Of a DNA stretch of 64,000 nucleotides, positions 56,050 through 64,000 are shown piece by piece (the stretch's first letter is position 1; every line of letters starts with the position of its first letter). The notes beneath the pieces are model-generated. The model searched no databases. It had not been told where the DNA came from and saw only the letters and a list, made by a program, of their open reading frames with translations. Position numbers and translations under genes: made by a program. This stretch comes from Sphingopyxis chilensis. GTDB taxonomy: Bacteria > Pseudomonadota > Alphaproteobacteria > Sphingomonadales > Sphingomonadaceae. The DNA lies in assembly GCF_035930445.1 (NCBI RefSeq), contig NZ_CP142394.1, positions 2,079,501 through 2,143,500 of the forward strand. The letters are read 5' to 3'.

Positions 56050-57449
56050 TTCACATCTCCTTCGCCCGGCTGGCCCAGCTCGAAATCGCTCACCGGCCGC
56101 CGCTTGGGGTCCATCGCGTCGAACATCAACGCGCCGTCGATCCATACCTTTTCGGGGCGCGTATAGGCGCTGAACGGATTGCCGTTCCACAATACGACAT
56201 CGGCCATCTTTCCGGGCTTCAGGCTGCCCGTCTGCTCGGCGATCCCCAGCGCCTTTGCCGGGTTATACGACAGCCAGGTCCATGCCATCTCGTCGCTGAC
56301 GTCGATGCCGATCCGGCGCCCTGCGGCGCGCGCCTTGGCCGCTTCCTGGTTCAGCCGCTGGATCTGGTTGGCGTCGTCCGAATGGACGATGGTGCACGCG
56401 CCAGCCTTGTAGACGAGCGGGATATTCTCGGGGACCGAGTCATAGGCTTCCATCTTGAAGCCCCACCAGTCCGCCCACATCGCCGAACAAATGCCTTCCT
56501 TGGCAAGGATATCGGCGATCTTGTAGCTTTCGACCGCGTGGTGAAAGGTTGACACCTTATAGCCGAATTCTTTCGACATATCGATGACGAGCGCCATTTC
56601 GTCGGCGCGGTAGCAATGGTTGTGGATCAGGATTTCGCCCGACAGCACGCCCGCGAGCGTCTCCATCGCGAGGTCGCGGTCGACCGCCTTCCCGTCGTCC
56701 ATCTTCTTCTTGTAGGCGGCCGCCTTCGCCCAGGTCGCGCGATTGACCGCGAAATTGCCCATGCGGGTCGAGGGCATCCGGCCCTTGCCGCCATAAACGC
56801 GCTTCGGATTCTCGCCGCACGCCATTTTCAGGCCATAGGGCGCACCGGGGAATTTCATCCCCTGCACGGTACGCGACGGCACATTCTTGAGCGTGATCGA
56901 GCGCCCGCCCATCAGGTTCGCGCTGCCCGGCAGGATCTGCAGGCTGGTGACGCCGCCGTTCGCCAACGCGCGACTGAACCCCGGATCCTGCGGCCAGACG
57001 CTATGTTCGGACCAGACCTCGGGGGTGGTCGGTGCGGTGGCTTCATTACCGTCGGAGTGCGCGTCGACGCTGGGCGAGGGATAGTCGCCAAGATGGCTGT
57101 GAATGTCGATGACGCCGGGGGTCAGATACTTGCCCGTGCCGTCGATGACATCGGCGTCGGTCGGCAGCTCCATATCGGGGCCGCCTACCGACGTGACCTT
57201 GCCACTCGACATCACGATCGACCCATTGTCGATGCGCCCGCCCTCGCCGTCAAAGATGGTGACGCCCTTCACGACCGTCAGCCGCGTCGGATACCCCTTG
57301 TAGGTCGACGGATAAGGGTCCTTGTTGAACTTCGCTGGCTTTTCGGCGGGCTTGTCGCTCGCCGAGGCCGTTTCCTTGCCGGTCGCCGCGCAACCGACGA
57401 GCGCCAGCGACACCGCAGCCAGCAGGCTGCCCTTCACACCTTTGATCAT
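56046..57449 (-). CDS. Amidohydrolase-family lipoprotein, probable metallopeptidase
   Basis: A 467-residue exported lipoprotein (LLAAVSLALVGC, Cys20) with a full metal site: HSH at 117-119, His in IHNHCYRADEM, FHHAVES and Asp in IVHSDDAN. It belongs to the imidazolonepropionase/prolidase-like branch of amidohydrolases. With the POT transporter upstream, cleavage of small peptides or cyclic dipeptides at the cell surface is a reasonable guess. It is followed at once by the paralogue that lacks these residues. Confidence 0.86.
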   Translation of the reverse strand: MIKGVKGSLLAAVSLALVGCAATGKETASASDKPAEKPAKFNKDPYPSTYKGYPTRLTVVKGVTIFDGEGGRIDNGSIVMSSGKVTSVGGPDMELPTDADVIDGTGKYLTPGVIDIHSHLGDYPSPSVDAHSDGNEATAPTTPEVWSEHSVWPQDPGFSRALANGGVTSLQILPGSANLMGGRSITLKNVPSRTVQGMKFPGAPYGLKMACGENPKRVYGGKGRMPSTRMGNFAVNRATWAKAAAYKKKMDDGKAVDRDLAMETLAGVLSGEILIHNHCYRADEMALVIDMSKEFGYKVSTFHHAVESYKIADILAKEGICSAMWADWWGFKMEAYDSVPENIPLVYKAGACTIVHSDDANQIQRLNQEAAKARAAGRRIGIDVSDEMAWTWLSYNPAKALGIAEQTGSLKPGKMADVVLWNGNPFSAYTRPEKVWIDGALMFDAMDPKRRPVSDFELGQPGEGDVK

Positions 57450-57452
57450 TGA

Positions 57453-59072
57453 TTACGCCCCTTTGGGATGGGTGCCGGCGGCCTGCGGCTCGCCAAGTTC
57501 GCCGCTGCCCGGAATGGCCGGGTCGCGGTCGGCGAGCGTGTCGAGGTGCATCCACTTCTTCACGATCGGCGACAGCGCCAGCACGACGACGCTGACCCCG
57601 ATGGTAATCAGGCCGATCTGCCAATAGATGCCCAGCGTCGCATCCTTGGTCATCGCGCCGTCATGCCCGCCGGTCGCTTCGCCGATCTTGCCGGCGACGA
57701 AATTGCCGACCGCGGTCATATAGAACCAGGCGCCCATGATCAGCGAGGCGAGGAAGGTCGGCGCGAGGCGGTTCATCGCGCTCAGCCCCACCGGCGACAG
57801 GCACAGCTCGCCGGTCGTGTGGAGAAGATAGAGCAGGAAGACGAACAGCACCGGCGTCGCCACTTCGGGTCCGACGCTGCTCGCGCCCCACACGAAGACG
57901 AGGAAGCCGAGGCCGACCTGCGCCAGCGCCAGCGCGAATTTTGCGGGCGCCGACGGTTCGAGGCCTTTCTTGCCGAGCCATTGCCACAAGGCGGCAAAGA
58001 CCGGCGCGAACAGGATGATATAGATGGGGTTGATCGACTGGAACACCGACGCGGGCACGCCGCCCTTGTCGACATAGCGGTCGGTATAGAGGTTGAAGCT
58101 GCCGCCCGCCTGCTCGAACAGGCCCCAGAACAGCGGATTGAGCGCGATCAGGAACAGGATCGCGAACATGCGCTCGCGCGGTTCCTTGTCGAGCTTGAAG
58201 CTCTCGTAAAGCACATAGCCGAGCAGCGCGAGGCCCGAGACGATCAGCAGGTTCTGGATGATATCCTGATACTGGACCAGCGCCCACATCACCGCCACCG
58301 CGCCAAGGCCGACGGCATAGATCGTCATTTCCTTGTTGCGCGCGAGCTGCGCCGGGGCTTCACCCGCGCCGAGCAGCACATTCTTGCCGAGCACGAAGAC
58401 GATCAGGCCGGCGACCATGCCGATGCCCGCAAGGCCGAAGCCATAGGCCCAGCCGATCTTCTGCCCCAGATAGCCGACGAGGATCGTGCCGAGCGCGGCG
58501 CCGACGTTAATCCCCATGTAGAAGATGGTGTAGGCCGCGTCGCGGCGCATGTCGGTCAGGCGATAGAGCTGCCCGACCATCACCGAGATATTGGCCTTGA
58601 GGAAGCCCGAGCCGACGATGATCAGCGCGAGCGCGAGCCAGAAGACGTTGATCGTCGCATCCTCCTGCCCGCCGACGCCCTCGAATGCCATGAAGAGGTG
58701 GCCGAGCGCGAGCAGCACGCCGCCGAACAGCACCGCCTTGCGCTGCCCCAGATAGCGGTCGGCCAGATAGCCGCCGAGCACCGGGGTGATATAGACGAGG
58801 CTGGTATAGGCGCCGTAGATCAGGTTCGACTTGCCGTCCGAAAACAGCCAGTGCTGGGTCAGGTAGAAAATCAGCAGCGCGCGCATGCCGTAATAGGAGA
58901 AACGCTCCCACATCTCGGCAAAGAAGAGCATGTAGAGGCCCTTGGGATGGCCGGCGAATTCGGGTTTCTTGCTCCCCGCGATCAGCGCCCCGACGGTCAG
59001 GAATATCCCCAGCACGACCAGCGCGATCACCGCGATCCAGTCGCCTTCGTCCCAAAGGCCTATATCTTTCAT
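57453..59072 (-). CDS. POT-family peptide transporter
   Basis: A 539-residue proton-coupled di/tripeptide symporter. About 14 membrane helices, with the family FAEMWERFSYYGMRALLIFY (ExxERFxYYG) motif near residue 57 and ALIIVGSGFLKANISVMVGQ. The start is the ATG at 59072 (MKDIGLWDEGDW) with AGGGA eight bases upstream; an upstream GTG is less likely. The amidohydrolase gene starts 3 bp after its stop, so transport and hydrolysis form one operon. Confidence 0.93.
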   Translation of the reverse strand: MKDIGLWDEGDWIAVIALVVLGIFLTVGALIAGSKKPEFAGHPKGLYMLFFAEMWERFSYYGMRALLIFYLTQHWLFSDGKSNLIYGAYTSLVYITPVLGGYLADRYLGQRKAVLFGGVLLALGHLFMAFEGVGGQEDATINVFWLALALIIVGSGFLKANISVMVGQLYRLTDMRRDAAYTIFYMGINVGAALGTILVGYLGQKIGWAYGFGLAGIGMVAGLIVFVLGKNVLLGAGEAPAQLARNKEMTIYAVGLGAVAVMWALVQYQDIIQNLLIVSGLALLGYVLYESFKLDKEPRERMFAILFLIALNPLFWGLFEQAGGSFNLYTDRYVDKGGVPASVFQSINPIYIILFAPVFAALWQWLGKKGLEPSAPAKFALALAQVGLGFLVFVWGASSVGPEVATPVLFVFLLYLLHTTGELCLSPVGLSAMNRLAPTFLASLIMGAWFYMTAVGNFVAGKIGEATGGHDGAMTKDATLGIYWQIGLITIGVSVVVLALSPIVKKWMHLDTLADRDPAIPGSGELGEPQAAGTHPKGA

Positions 59073-59181
59073 CAAAGCGTCCCTTTTATCGATTATCTTG
59101 AACACGGCCTCCCGCCGCGCGAATGGGGCAACCTAGCGCGAAAATTGCGTATGGGAAGAATCTAATTGCGCCTGAAACCGC

Positions 59182-59219
59182 TTGGGCCGGGCCCAAAACT
59201 GTTGCGAATGGTTCGCAAC
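59182..59219. promoter_or_regulatory. Two adjacent palindromes upstream of the nitroreductase gene
   Basis: TTGGGCCGGGCCCAA (59182-59196) and GTTGCGAATGGTTCGCAAC (59201-59219, arms of 8 with a 3-base centre) are separated by 4 bp, in the 185-bp gap between the divergent POT and nitroreductase genes. The second is a good candidate operator about 40 bp before the nitroreductase start. The regulator is unknown. Confidence 0.5.
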
Positions 59220-59257
59220 ACTTGCGCGGGGGCGCAGAAAAGCCCACATGGCGCACC

Positions 59258-59839
59258 ATGTTCAACGACACCTCCTCGCTCCTCGCCCATCTTTCCACGC
59301 GCCGCTCGGGCAAGGCGCGCGACATGGTGGCGCCCGGCCCCGACGACGCCACGCTGCACGACATTATCGCGCTCGCGCTGCGCACCCCCGACCATGGCAA
59401 GCTCGCGCCCTGGCGCATCGTCACCATCGCCGACGACCAGCGCGACGCCTTCGCGGCGCTGCTCAAAACGGCATGGGTCGCCGAAAATCCCGGCGCGGCG
59501 GGCATGGACCTCTCGGCGCTCGACCAGTTCGCGCATCAGGCGCCGACCTTGCTCGTGCTCCTCTCGACCCCCGTCCCCGGCGCCAAGATCCCCCTGTGGG
59601 AACAACAGATGTCGGCGGGCGCCGTCGGCATGAACCTGCTCCACGCCGCGCACGCGCACGGCTTCGTCGGCAGCTGGCTCACCGGCTGGGCGGCGTTCAG
59701 CCCCGACGTGGCGGCGGCGTTCGGCGCCGGCGAAGGCGACAAGATCGTCGGCTATTTCTTCTTCGGCACGCCTTCGCGCGACCTCGACGAACGGCCGCGC
59801 CCCGAATATGATGAAGTCGTTCGCGTCTGGGAAATTTAG
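59258..59839 (+). CDS. Nitroreductase-family protein
   Basis: A 193-residue FMN-dependent oxidoreductase-like protein, starting MFNDTSSLLAHLSTRRSGKA, with the FMN-site RRSGKARDM and RTPDHGKLAPWRIV, and the later GAVGMNLLHAAHAHGFVGSW. It is the YdjA-like short form. No strong ribosome binding site precedes the ATG at 59258. The substrate is unknown, and it may be controlled through the palindromes upstream. Confidence 0.88.
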   Translation: MFNDTSSLLAHLSTRRSGKARDMVAPGPDDATLHDIIALALRTPDHGKLAPWRIVTIADDQRDAFAALLKTAWVAENPGAAGMDLSALDQFAHQAPTLLVLLSTPVPGAKIPLWEQQMSAGAVGMNLLHAAHAHGFVGSWLTGWAAFSPDVAAAFGAGEGDKIVGYFFFGTPSRDLDERPRPEYDEVVRVWEI

Positions 59840-59910
59840 TTTCAGTTTTTCAACCTGAATTGTAATAAGCCGAATTTGACTGTGCTGCTGTCTTATGGCA
59901 TTAAGGCGGC

Positions 59911-60258
59911 ATGCTCGATCAGTCCAAACCCGTGTACCAGCGTCTGCGCGACGTCATCGCCAACGCCATCCTCGACGGAAGCTATCGCGACGGCGACATG
60001 CTTCCCTCGGTGCGTTCGCTCGCTGCGGAAGAAGGCGCGAACCCGCTGACCGTCGCGAAAGCCTATCAGACCTTTCAGGACGAGGGGCTCGTCACGGTCA
60101 AGCGCGGGGTCGGCATGTTCGTTGCCGAAGGCGCGACCGAGCGGCTGCGCGACCTGATGCGCGCCGATTTCCTTGCCAATGTATGGCCCCCGGTCGCGCA
60201 ACAGATGCGCCGCATCGGCCTCGACGCCCGCACGCTCCTCGACATGACCGACGCCTGA
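59911..60258 (+). CDS. GntR-family regulator, YtrA type
   Basis: A 115-residue regulator with an N-terminal winged helix (KPVYQRLRDVIANAILDGSY, LPSVRSLAAEEGANPLTVAK) and a short C-terminal dimerisation helix, the YtrA subgroup size. Such regulators usually control an ABC transporter next door, but none is present; the following 310 bp hold only repeats and a promoter region. CTTA-N6-TAAG at 59892-59905, just before the start, may be an operator. Confidence 0.86.
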   Translation: MLDQSKPVYQRLRDVIANAILDGSYRDGDMLPSVRSLAAEEGANPLTVAKAYQTFQDEGLVTVKRGVGMFVAEGATERLRDLMRADFLANVWPPVAQQMRRIGLDARTLLDMTDA

Positions 60259-60569
60259 CGCGTCGCCCGGCTTCGGGGTGGGCAGCGGACGCTTCCACGC
60301 CAACCATCGTCATTCGTCATGTCCGCGCAAGCGGGAAACCCGGCGCGGGATCAGCCTGCGCGCGCTCTGGACCACCGCTTTCGCCGGGATGACGAAGTGG
60401 CGAAGCCTGCGACCTCCGCCTTCGCCACACCCCCGTTCACCCGGAACAGGATCGCCGCGCGCCCGGATAATCGCATCCGCCTCTTGCGCAGCCGGTGACT
60501 TGCTATAACAATACACCCATTGCGGGTCGGCCAGGACGCGCACCCGATCTATCGTCCGGAGAATCGAAT
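60259..60569. other. Intergenic region with degenerate REP and DUF885 promoter
   Basis: This 311-bp stretch has no gene that I can support. From about 60311 to 60395 it carries a degenerate REP pair (GTCCGCGCAAGCGGGAA and CGCTTTCGCCGGGATGACG). The last 40 bases lead into the DUF885 gene with GGAGA as its ribosome binding site. I see no clear -35/-10 pair. Confidence 0.5.
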
Positions 60570-62396
60570 ATGCTCGAACGTCGTACCCTGCTGGCCGCCG
60601 CGGCCGCTTCCTCGCTGCTCGCCGCCATGCGCTCGGCCGCCAACGCCGCGCCGGCCGCGCCCGGAAGCGAAGGGGAGCGGCTGACCGCGATCTACGAACG
60701 CATCTATGACATGCTCGTCGATCAGGACCCCGAATTCGCGACCGCGCTCGGCCTCGACAAGGGCGACCGGGCCGCAGCCAAGGCCAAGCTCGCCGACCGC
60801 TCGCCCGCCGGCATCGAGCGCGGCCACGATCTCTATCGCACCGGCCTTGCGGAACTGAAAACGATCGACCCCGCGAAACTGTCGGGCATGGACCTCGTCA
60901 ACTACGAAACCTTCCGCGGGCCGTGGGAGGATTATGTCAAGGCTTACGACAACTTCTCTTACGGACTTCACAGCTGGCCTGAACCGCATCCGGTAACGCA
61001 GCTCAGCGGCACCTACCGCTCGATCCCCGACTTCCTCACCAACCAGCACAGCGTCGCGAACGCCGCCGATGCCGAGGCCTATCTTGCGCGCTGCGCCGAT
61101 TTCGCGGTTCAGCTCGACAATGAAACCGGACGCATCAAGGCCGATCATGCCGCGGGCATCATCCCGCCCGACTTCGTCATCGACCGCACGCTCGCGCTGT
61201 TCGACAATTTCTGGAAACCCGTGCCCGACGCGAATATCCTGACCACCAACCTCAAGACCAAGACCGCAGATATCCCGGGCGACTGGGCCAGGCGCTGTGC
61301 CGCGCTGGTCGAAAGCAAAATCTATCCCGCGATGCGCCGCCAGGCGGACGAGCTTCGCGCCGTGCGCCCGCGCGCGACCCACGACGCCGGCGTCTGGCGC
61401 CTGCCCAAGGGCGACGAATATTATGCCTATGCGCTGCGCTTCGCGACCACGACCGGCATGTCGGCCGAGGAGGTGCACAAGCTCGGGCTCGACCGCATGG
61501 CGGCGCTGACCGCCCGCGCCGACACGATCTTCAAGGCGCAGGGCATGACCAAGGGAAGTGTCGCCGAACGCATGCTCGCGCTCGGCAAGGATCCGCGCTT
61601 TCTCTATCCCAACACCGACAAGGGCAAGGCCGACCTGATCGCGAAGCTCAACGAGCAGATTCAGGAAATGCAGCGCCGCCTGCCCGAGGCCTTCGGCCGT
61701 CTGCCGAAAGCCAAGTGCGACATCCGCCGCGTGCCGCCCGAAATCGAGGCCGGCGCCCCCGGCGGCTATTACCAGATTCCCGCGCTCGATGGCTCACGCC
61801 CCGGCGCCTATTATATCAACCTGCGCGACACCGCCGAAAACCCGTCGTGGACGCTGCCGACGCTGACCTATCACGAGGCAACGCCGGGCCATCACCACCA
61901 GATCGCACTCGCGCAGGAGGCAGAGGGTATCCCCCGCCTCCGCCGCCTGCCCGCCTATTCGGTCTATACCGAGGGCTGGGGCCTCTACGCCGAGCAGCTC
62001 GCCGACGAGATGGGCGTCTATGAAAACGACCCGTGGGGCCAGCTCGGCTATCTGCAATCCTATATGTTCCGCGCCGCGCGCCTTGTCGTCGATACCGGGC
62101 TGCACCATTATCGCTGGAGCCGCGAGAAGGCGATCGCCTATTACAACGACTCGCTCGGCACCCCCGAAGGGTCGAACGTCACCGAGATCGAGCGCTACTG
62201 CGTGTGGCCGGGCCAGGCGACGAGCTATATGGTCGGGCAAACGCGCTGGGTCGCGATCCGCGAAAAGGCAAAGGCCGCGCTCGGCGACAAGTTCGACCTC
62301 CGCGGTTTCCACGACACCGCGCTGTCGGCGGGCGCCATGCCGATCGAGGTGCTGGCAGGCGTGATCGACCGCTGGGTGGCGGCGCAAAAGGCCTGA
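60570..62396 (+). CDS. DUF885-family protein, exported, probable zinc peptidase
   Basis: A 608-residue protein with a signal of twin-arginine appearance (MLERRTLLAAAAASSLLAAM). It belongs to DUF885, a family with a peptidase-like helical fold; the metal motif is YHEATPGHHHQ near residue 435. An EGWGLYAEQLADEMG segment follows, holding a further Glu ligand. Start at 60570 with GGAGA eight bases upstream. Substrate is probably peptide, by family; it is unlinked to the peptide operon. Confidence 0.9.
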   Translation: MLERRTLLAAAAASSLLAAMRSAANAAPAAPGSEGERLTAIYERIYDMLVDQDPEFATALGLDKGDRAAAKAKLADRSPAGIERGHDLYRTGLAELKTIDPAKLSGMDLVNYETFRGPWEDYVKAYDNFSYGLHSWPEPHPVTQLSGTYRSIPDFLTNQHSVANAADAEAYLARCADFAVQLDNETGRIKADHAAGIIPPDFVIDRTLALFDNFWKPVPDANILTTNLKTKTADIPGDWARRCAALVESKIYPAMRRQADELRAVRPRATHDAGVWRLPKGDEYYAYALRFATTTGMSAEEVHKLGLDRMAALTARADTIFKAQGMTKGSVAERMLALGKDPRFLYPNTDKGKADLIAKLNEQIQEMQRRLPEAFGRLPKAKCDIRRVPPEIEAGAPGGYYQIPALDGSRPGAYYINLRDTAENPSWTLPTLTYHEATPGHHHQIALAQEAEGIPRLRRLPAYSVYTEGWGLYAEQLADEMGVYENDPWGQLGYLQSYMFRAARLVVDTGLHHYRWSREKAIAYYNDSLGTPEGSNVTEIERYCVWPGQATSYMVGQTRWVAIREKAKAALGDKFDLRGFHDTALSAGAMPIEVLAGVIDRWVAAQKA

Positions 62397-62451
62397 CCGT
62401 TATCCGGCGCTTCGCTCCGCGCGGCGGCGAAGCGCCCGATCGGATCTGTCC

Positions 62452-63519
62452 CTAATTCTGGAAGATGGCGGGCGTTCCGGGTTTGACCATTTGCGCCACC
62501 CGGGCGGCATCCCAATTGGTCAGCCTGACGCAGCCATGGCTTTCGGCGCGTCCGATCGTGTGCGGTTCGCTCGTGCCGTGAATGCCGTAATGCGGCTTGT
62601 TGAGATCGATCCACACGACCCCGACCGGGCTGTTCGGCCCCGGCTGCAGCACGACCGCCTCCTTGCTGTCGCTCACGTCCCAGAACAGCTCGGGATTGTA
62701 GTGGAAGTCGGGATTGCGGCTGACGCCCTTTATCTTCCACGTCCCGATCGGCAGCGGGTCGTGGCGGCTGCCCATCGTCGCGGGGAATTGCGCGACCAGC
62801 TTGTCAGCCTCGTCATAGACTTTCAGCACGCCTTCCGATTTGTCGACGACGATTTTGGCGGCCGCGATCTGCTTCGGCGCGACGCCCAGCCGTTCGAGCG
62901 TGCCGTTCCAGCCGCGCGGGTCCTCGCCCATCACGGGAACATCGACGTCGGGGATGTTGGGAACGCGAAAGGGGCGCCCCGCGCCGACCAGCGTCGACGG
63001 GCTGTTCAGCGCGACCAGTACCTCGGGCGTCGTATGAAAGCGCTCGGCCAATGCCTCGGTCAGGTTGCGATAGCCGAGCGCGGGCAATTTGGCCTGATCG
63101 GCGGCATCTTTCGGAAAGGCCGGAACGAACGGCCCCTTCGCGAACCCAGCGGGGATGACGACCATACGCGTCGCCGGGGCCTCGCCGCCCTCTTGCAGCG
63201 CGCGTTCGGTCGCCGGGTCGAGTTCGCCGCTCTCCTCCAGCCCGCGCGCCTTCTGGAAACCGCGCAAGGCGGCGACGTAGGACTCGCCTTCCTTGCCGTC
63301 GATCACGCCCGGCGAAAAACCAAGACGATCGAGACGGACCTGCGCGCGAAAGACTGGCGGCGCGGCAAAGGGCGGCGCGTCCGTGTCGGCGTCCGCGAAC
63401 CGGAGCGAGTCCGCATCGGCCGCCTCCGCTGTCGTTGGCGGCTCGCCCGAACGGTCCTGGTCCGGCGCATTGCAGCCCGCGACCAACAGCAGGCAGGGAA
63501 TAATCGTGATGAATTTCAA
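62452..63519 (-). CDS. L,D-transpeptidase (YkuD) lipoprotein
   Basis: A 355-residue lipoprotein (IIPCLLLVAGC, Cys16). A peptidoglycan-binding type domain lies near residues 55-110 (AQVRLDRLGFSPGVIDG, AALRGFQKARGL). Then comes the YkuD catalytic domain with IHGTSEPHTIG and SHGCVRL, active Cys330. It forms or remodels L,D cross-links or links proteins to peptidoglycan in the periplasm. It is convergent with the DUF885 gene, with 55 bp between stops. Confidence 0.93.
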   Translation of the reverse strand: MKFITIIPCLLLVAGCNAPDQDRSGEPPTTAEAADADSLRFADADTDAPPFAAPPVFRAQVRLDRLGFSPGVIDGKEGESYVAALRGFQKARGLEESGELDPATERALQEGGEAPATRMVVIPAGFAKGPFVPAFPKDAADQAKLPALGYRNLTEALAERFHTTPEVLVALNSPSTLVGAGRPFRVPNIPDVDVPVMGEDPRGWNGTLERLGVAPKQIAAAKIVVDKSEGVLKVYDEADKLVAQFPATMGSRHDPLPIGTWKIKGVSRNPDFHYNPELFWDVSDSKEAVVLQPGPNSPVGVVWIDLNKPHYGIHGTSEPHTIGRAESHGCVRLTNWDAARVAQMVKPGTPAIFQN

Positions 63520-63604
63520 AAGCTCGTCCTCGCAGTTCGAGCAGGGTCAACGGCTCGGCGCGCGAAAGGATGCGGAACGGCAGCCTATAAGGCGGATCGC
63601 AGGG

Positions 63605-64000
63605 TCAGCGTGAGACGCTTTCCGGCGCGGGCTGGGCGTCCGGCGCCGCCGCGAGAACCCGGAAGCGCAGGACATCCCAGTCGTGAAAGCGCCAGAAGGT
63701 CGGGCTTTCGCGGCCCATGATTCGCGGATGCTCGCTCGACGGGGCGACCGTGCGGTCGACCGGCGCGATCTCGCTCAGCATCGCGCAATCGAAAAAAGCG
63801 CGCACGACGACATTTTCGCCCGCCTCGCCCGCGCTGCCGACGACGACCCCCAGTTCGCCTGTCGACAACCGGACGAGTGTGCCGATCGCATGAATGCCCA
63901 GGCTGTCGGCAAAGCGGTCGAGCAGCGCGGGGTCGAAATGCCCCTCCCACGTCCGCATTTCGGTCAGCGCCTCGCACGGCGTCCACGCCGCCTTGTACGG
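63605..64000 (-). CDS. HD-GYP domain protein, 3' part
   Basis: The open frame runs to the window edge, so the 5' part is missing. The visible 131 residues begin PYKAAWTPCEALTEMRTWEG and continue HFDPALLDRFADSLG, the typical end of an HD-GYP cyclic-di-GMP phosphodiesterase domain. A tail of about 90 residues follows (GTLVRLSTGELGVVVGSAGE, then HDWDVLRFRVLAA). The HD and GYP motifs themselves lie outside the window. The apparent ATG at 63958 is internal. Confidence 0.8.
   Translation of the reverse strand, partial: PYKAAWTPCEALTEMRTWEGHFDPALLDRFADSLGIHAIGTLVRLSTGELGVVVGSAGEAGENVVVRAFFDCAMLSEIAPVDRTVAPSSEHPRIMGRESPTFWRFHDWDVLRFRVLAAAPDAQPAPESVSR

Noticed and set aside
59892..59905. CTTA-N6-TAAG as a firm GntR operator
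   Set aside because: Arms of only four bases are too short to call by themselves; mentioned only as a possibility.

Overview
This is high-GC chromosomal DNA from an alphaproteobacterium, most likely a member of the Sphingomonadaceae close to Sphingopyxis. The assignment is an inference. It rests on the cell-cycle methyltransferase CcrM, an alphaproteobacterial LexA box (GTTC-N7-GTTC), a 41-residue aa3-oxidase subunit IV gene next to a split three-gene pnt transhydrogenase, the XrtA/PEP-CTERM regulators PrsK, PrsR and PrsT, an HPr-rel-A type cassette and sphingomonad-style REP hairpins. I see no rRNA, tRNA, CRISPR array, transposase or phage gene.

Layout. 1-8.8 kb: small enzymes, an amino-sugar block (glmS, glmU), a VapC-type toxin-antitoxin pair placed 13 bp upstream of glmS, and an AT-richer orphan lipoprotein. 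8.8-16.5 kb: a tightly packed minus-strand block. It holds a beta-helix protein, a diheme cytochrome, a zeta-class GST and a TonB receptor, then a four-gene overlapping cassette (MarR regulator, PqqD-like protein, HprK-like kinase, nucleotidyltransferase). 16.5-22.1 kb: DUF2147 protein, an Asp/Glu racemase homologue and the pnt genes, interrupted by fasciclin and PH-domain genes. 22.3-24.9 kb: a degenerate sigma-54-type activator and an SRPBCC/ArsR pair. 24.9-31.7 kb: folP, ccrM with a dense GANTC cluster upstream, an SDR, rnhB, a ThiD-VOC fusion, a DUF1272 protein and glmM. 31.9-34.1 kb: a cation symporter and an aldo/keto reductase.

34.2-42.1 kb: exopolysaccharide and PEP-CTERM regulation (mannose-1-phosphate guanylyltransferase, TIGR03013-type sugar transferase, prsK, prsR, prsT) without an exosortase in view. 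42.2-48.1 kb: a secreted MetX-like hydrolase, then trpG-trpD-trpC-moaC-moeA joined by 4-bp overlaps, then SOS-regulated lexA. 48.1-53.1 kb: comEC, gltX and gltA, the last with a clear intrinsic terminator. 53.3-64 kb: DUF1003 protein, NnrU, a three-gene peptide operon (POT transporter plus two amidohydrolases, one lacking its metal ligands), nitroreductase, GntR regulator, DUF885 protein, L,D-transpeptidase and the end of an HD-GYP gene.

Most genes are ordinary housekeeping. The points most worth following are the MarR/PqqD/HprK/nucleotidyltransferase cassette, the active/inactive amidohydrolase pair, the GANTC cluster before ccrM, the degenerate sigma-54 activator, the ThiD-VOC fusion and several uncharacterised palindromic operators.
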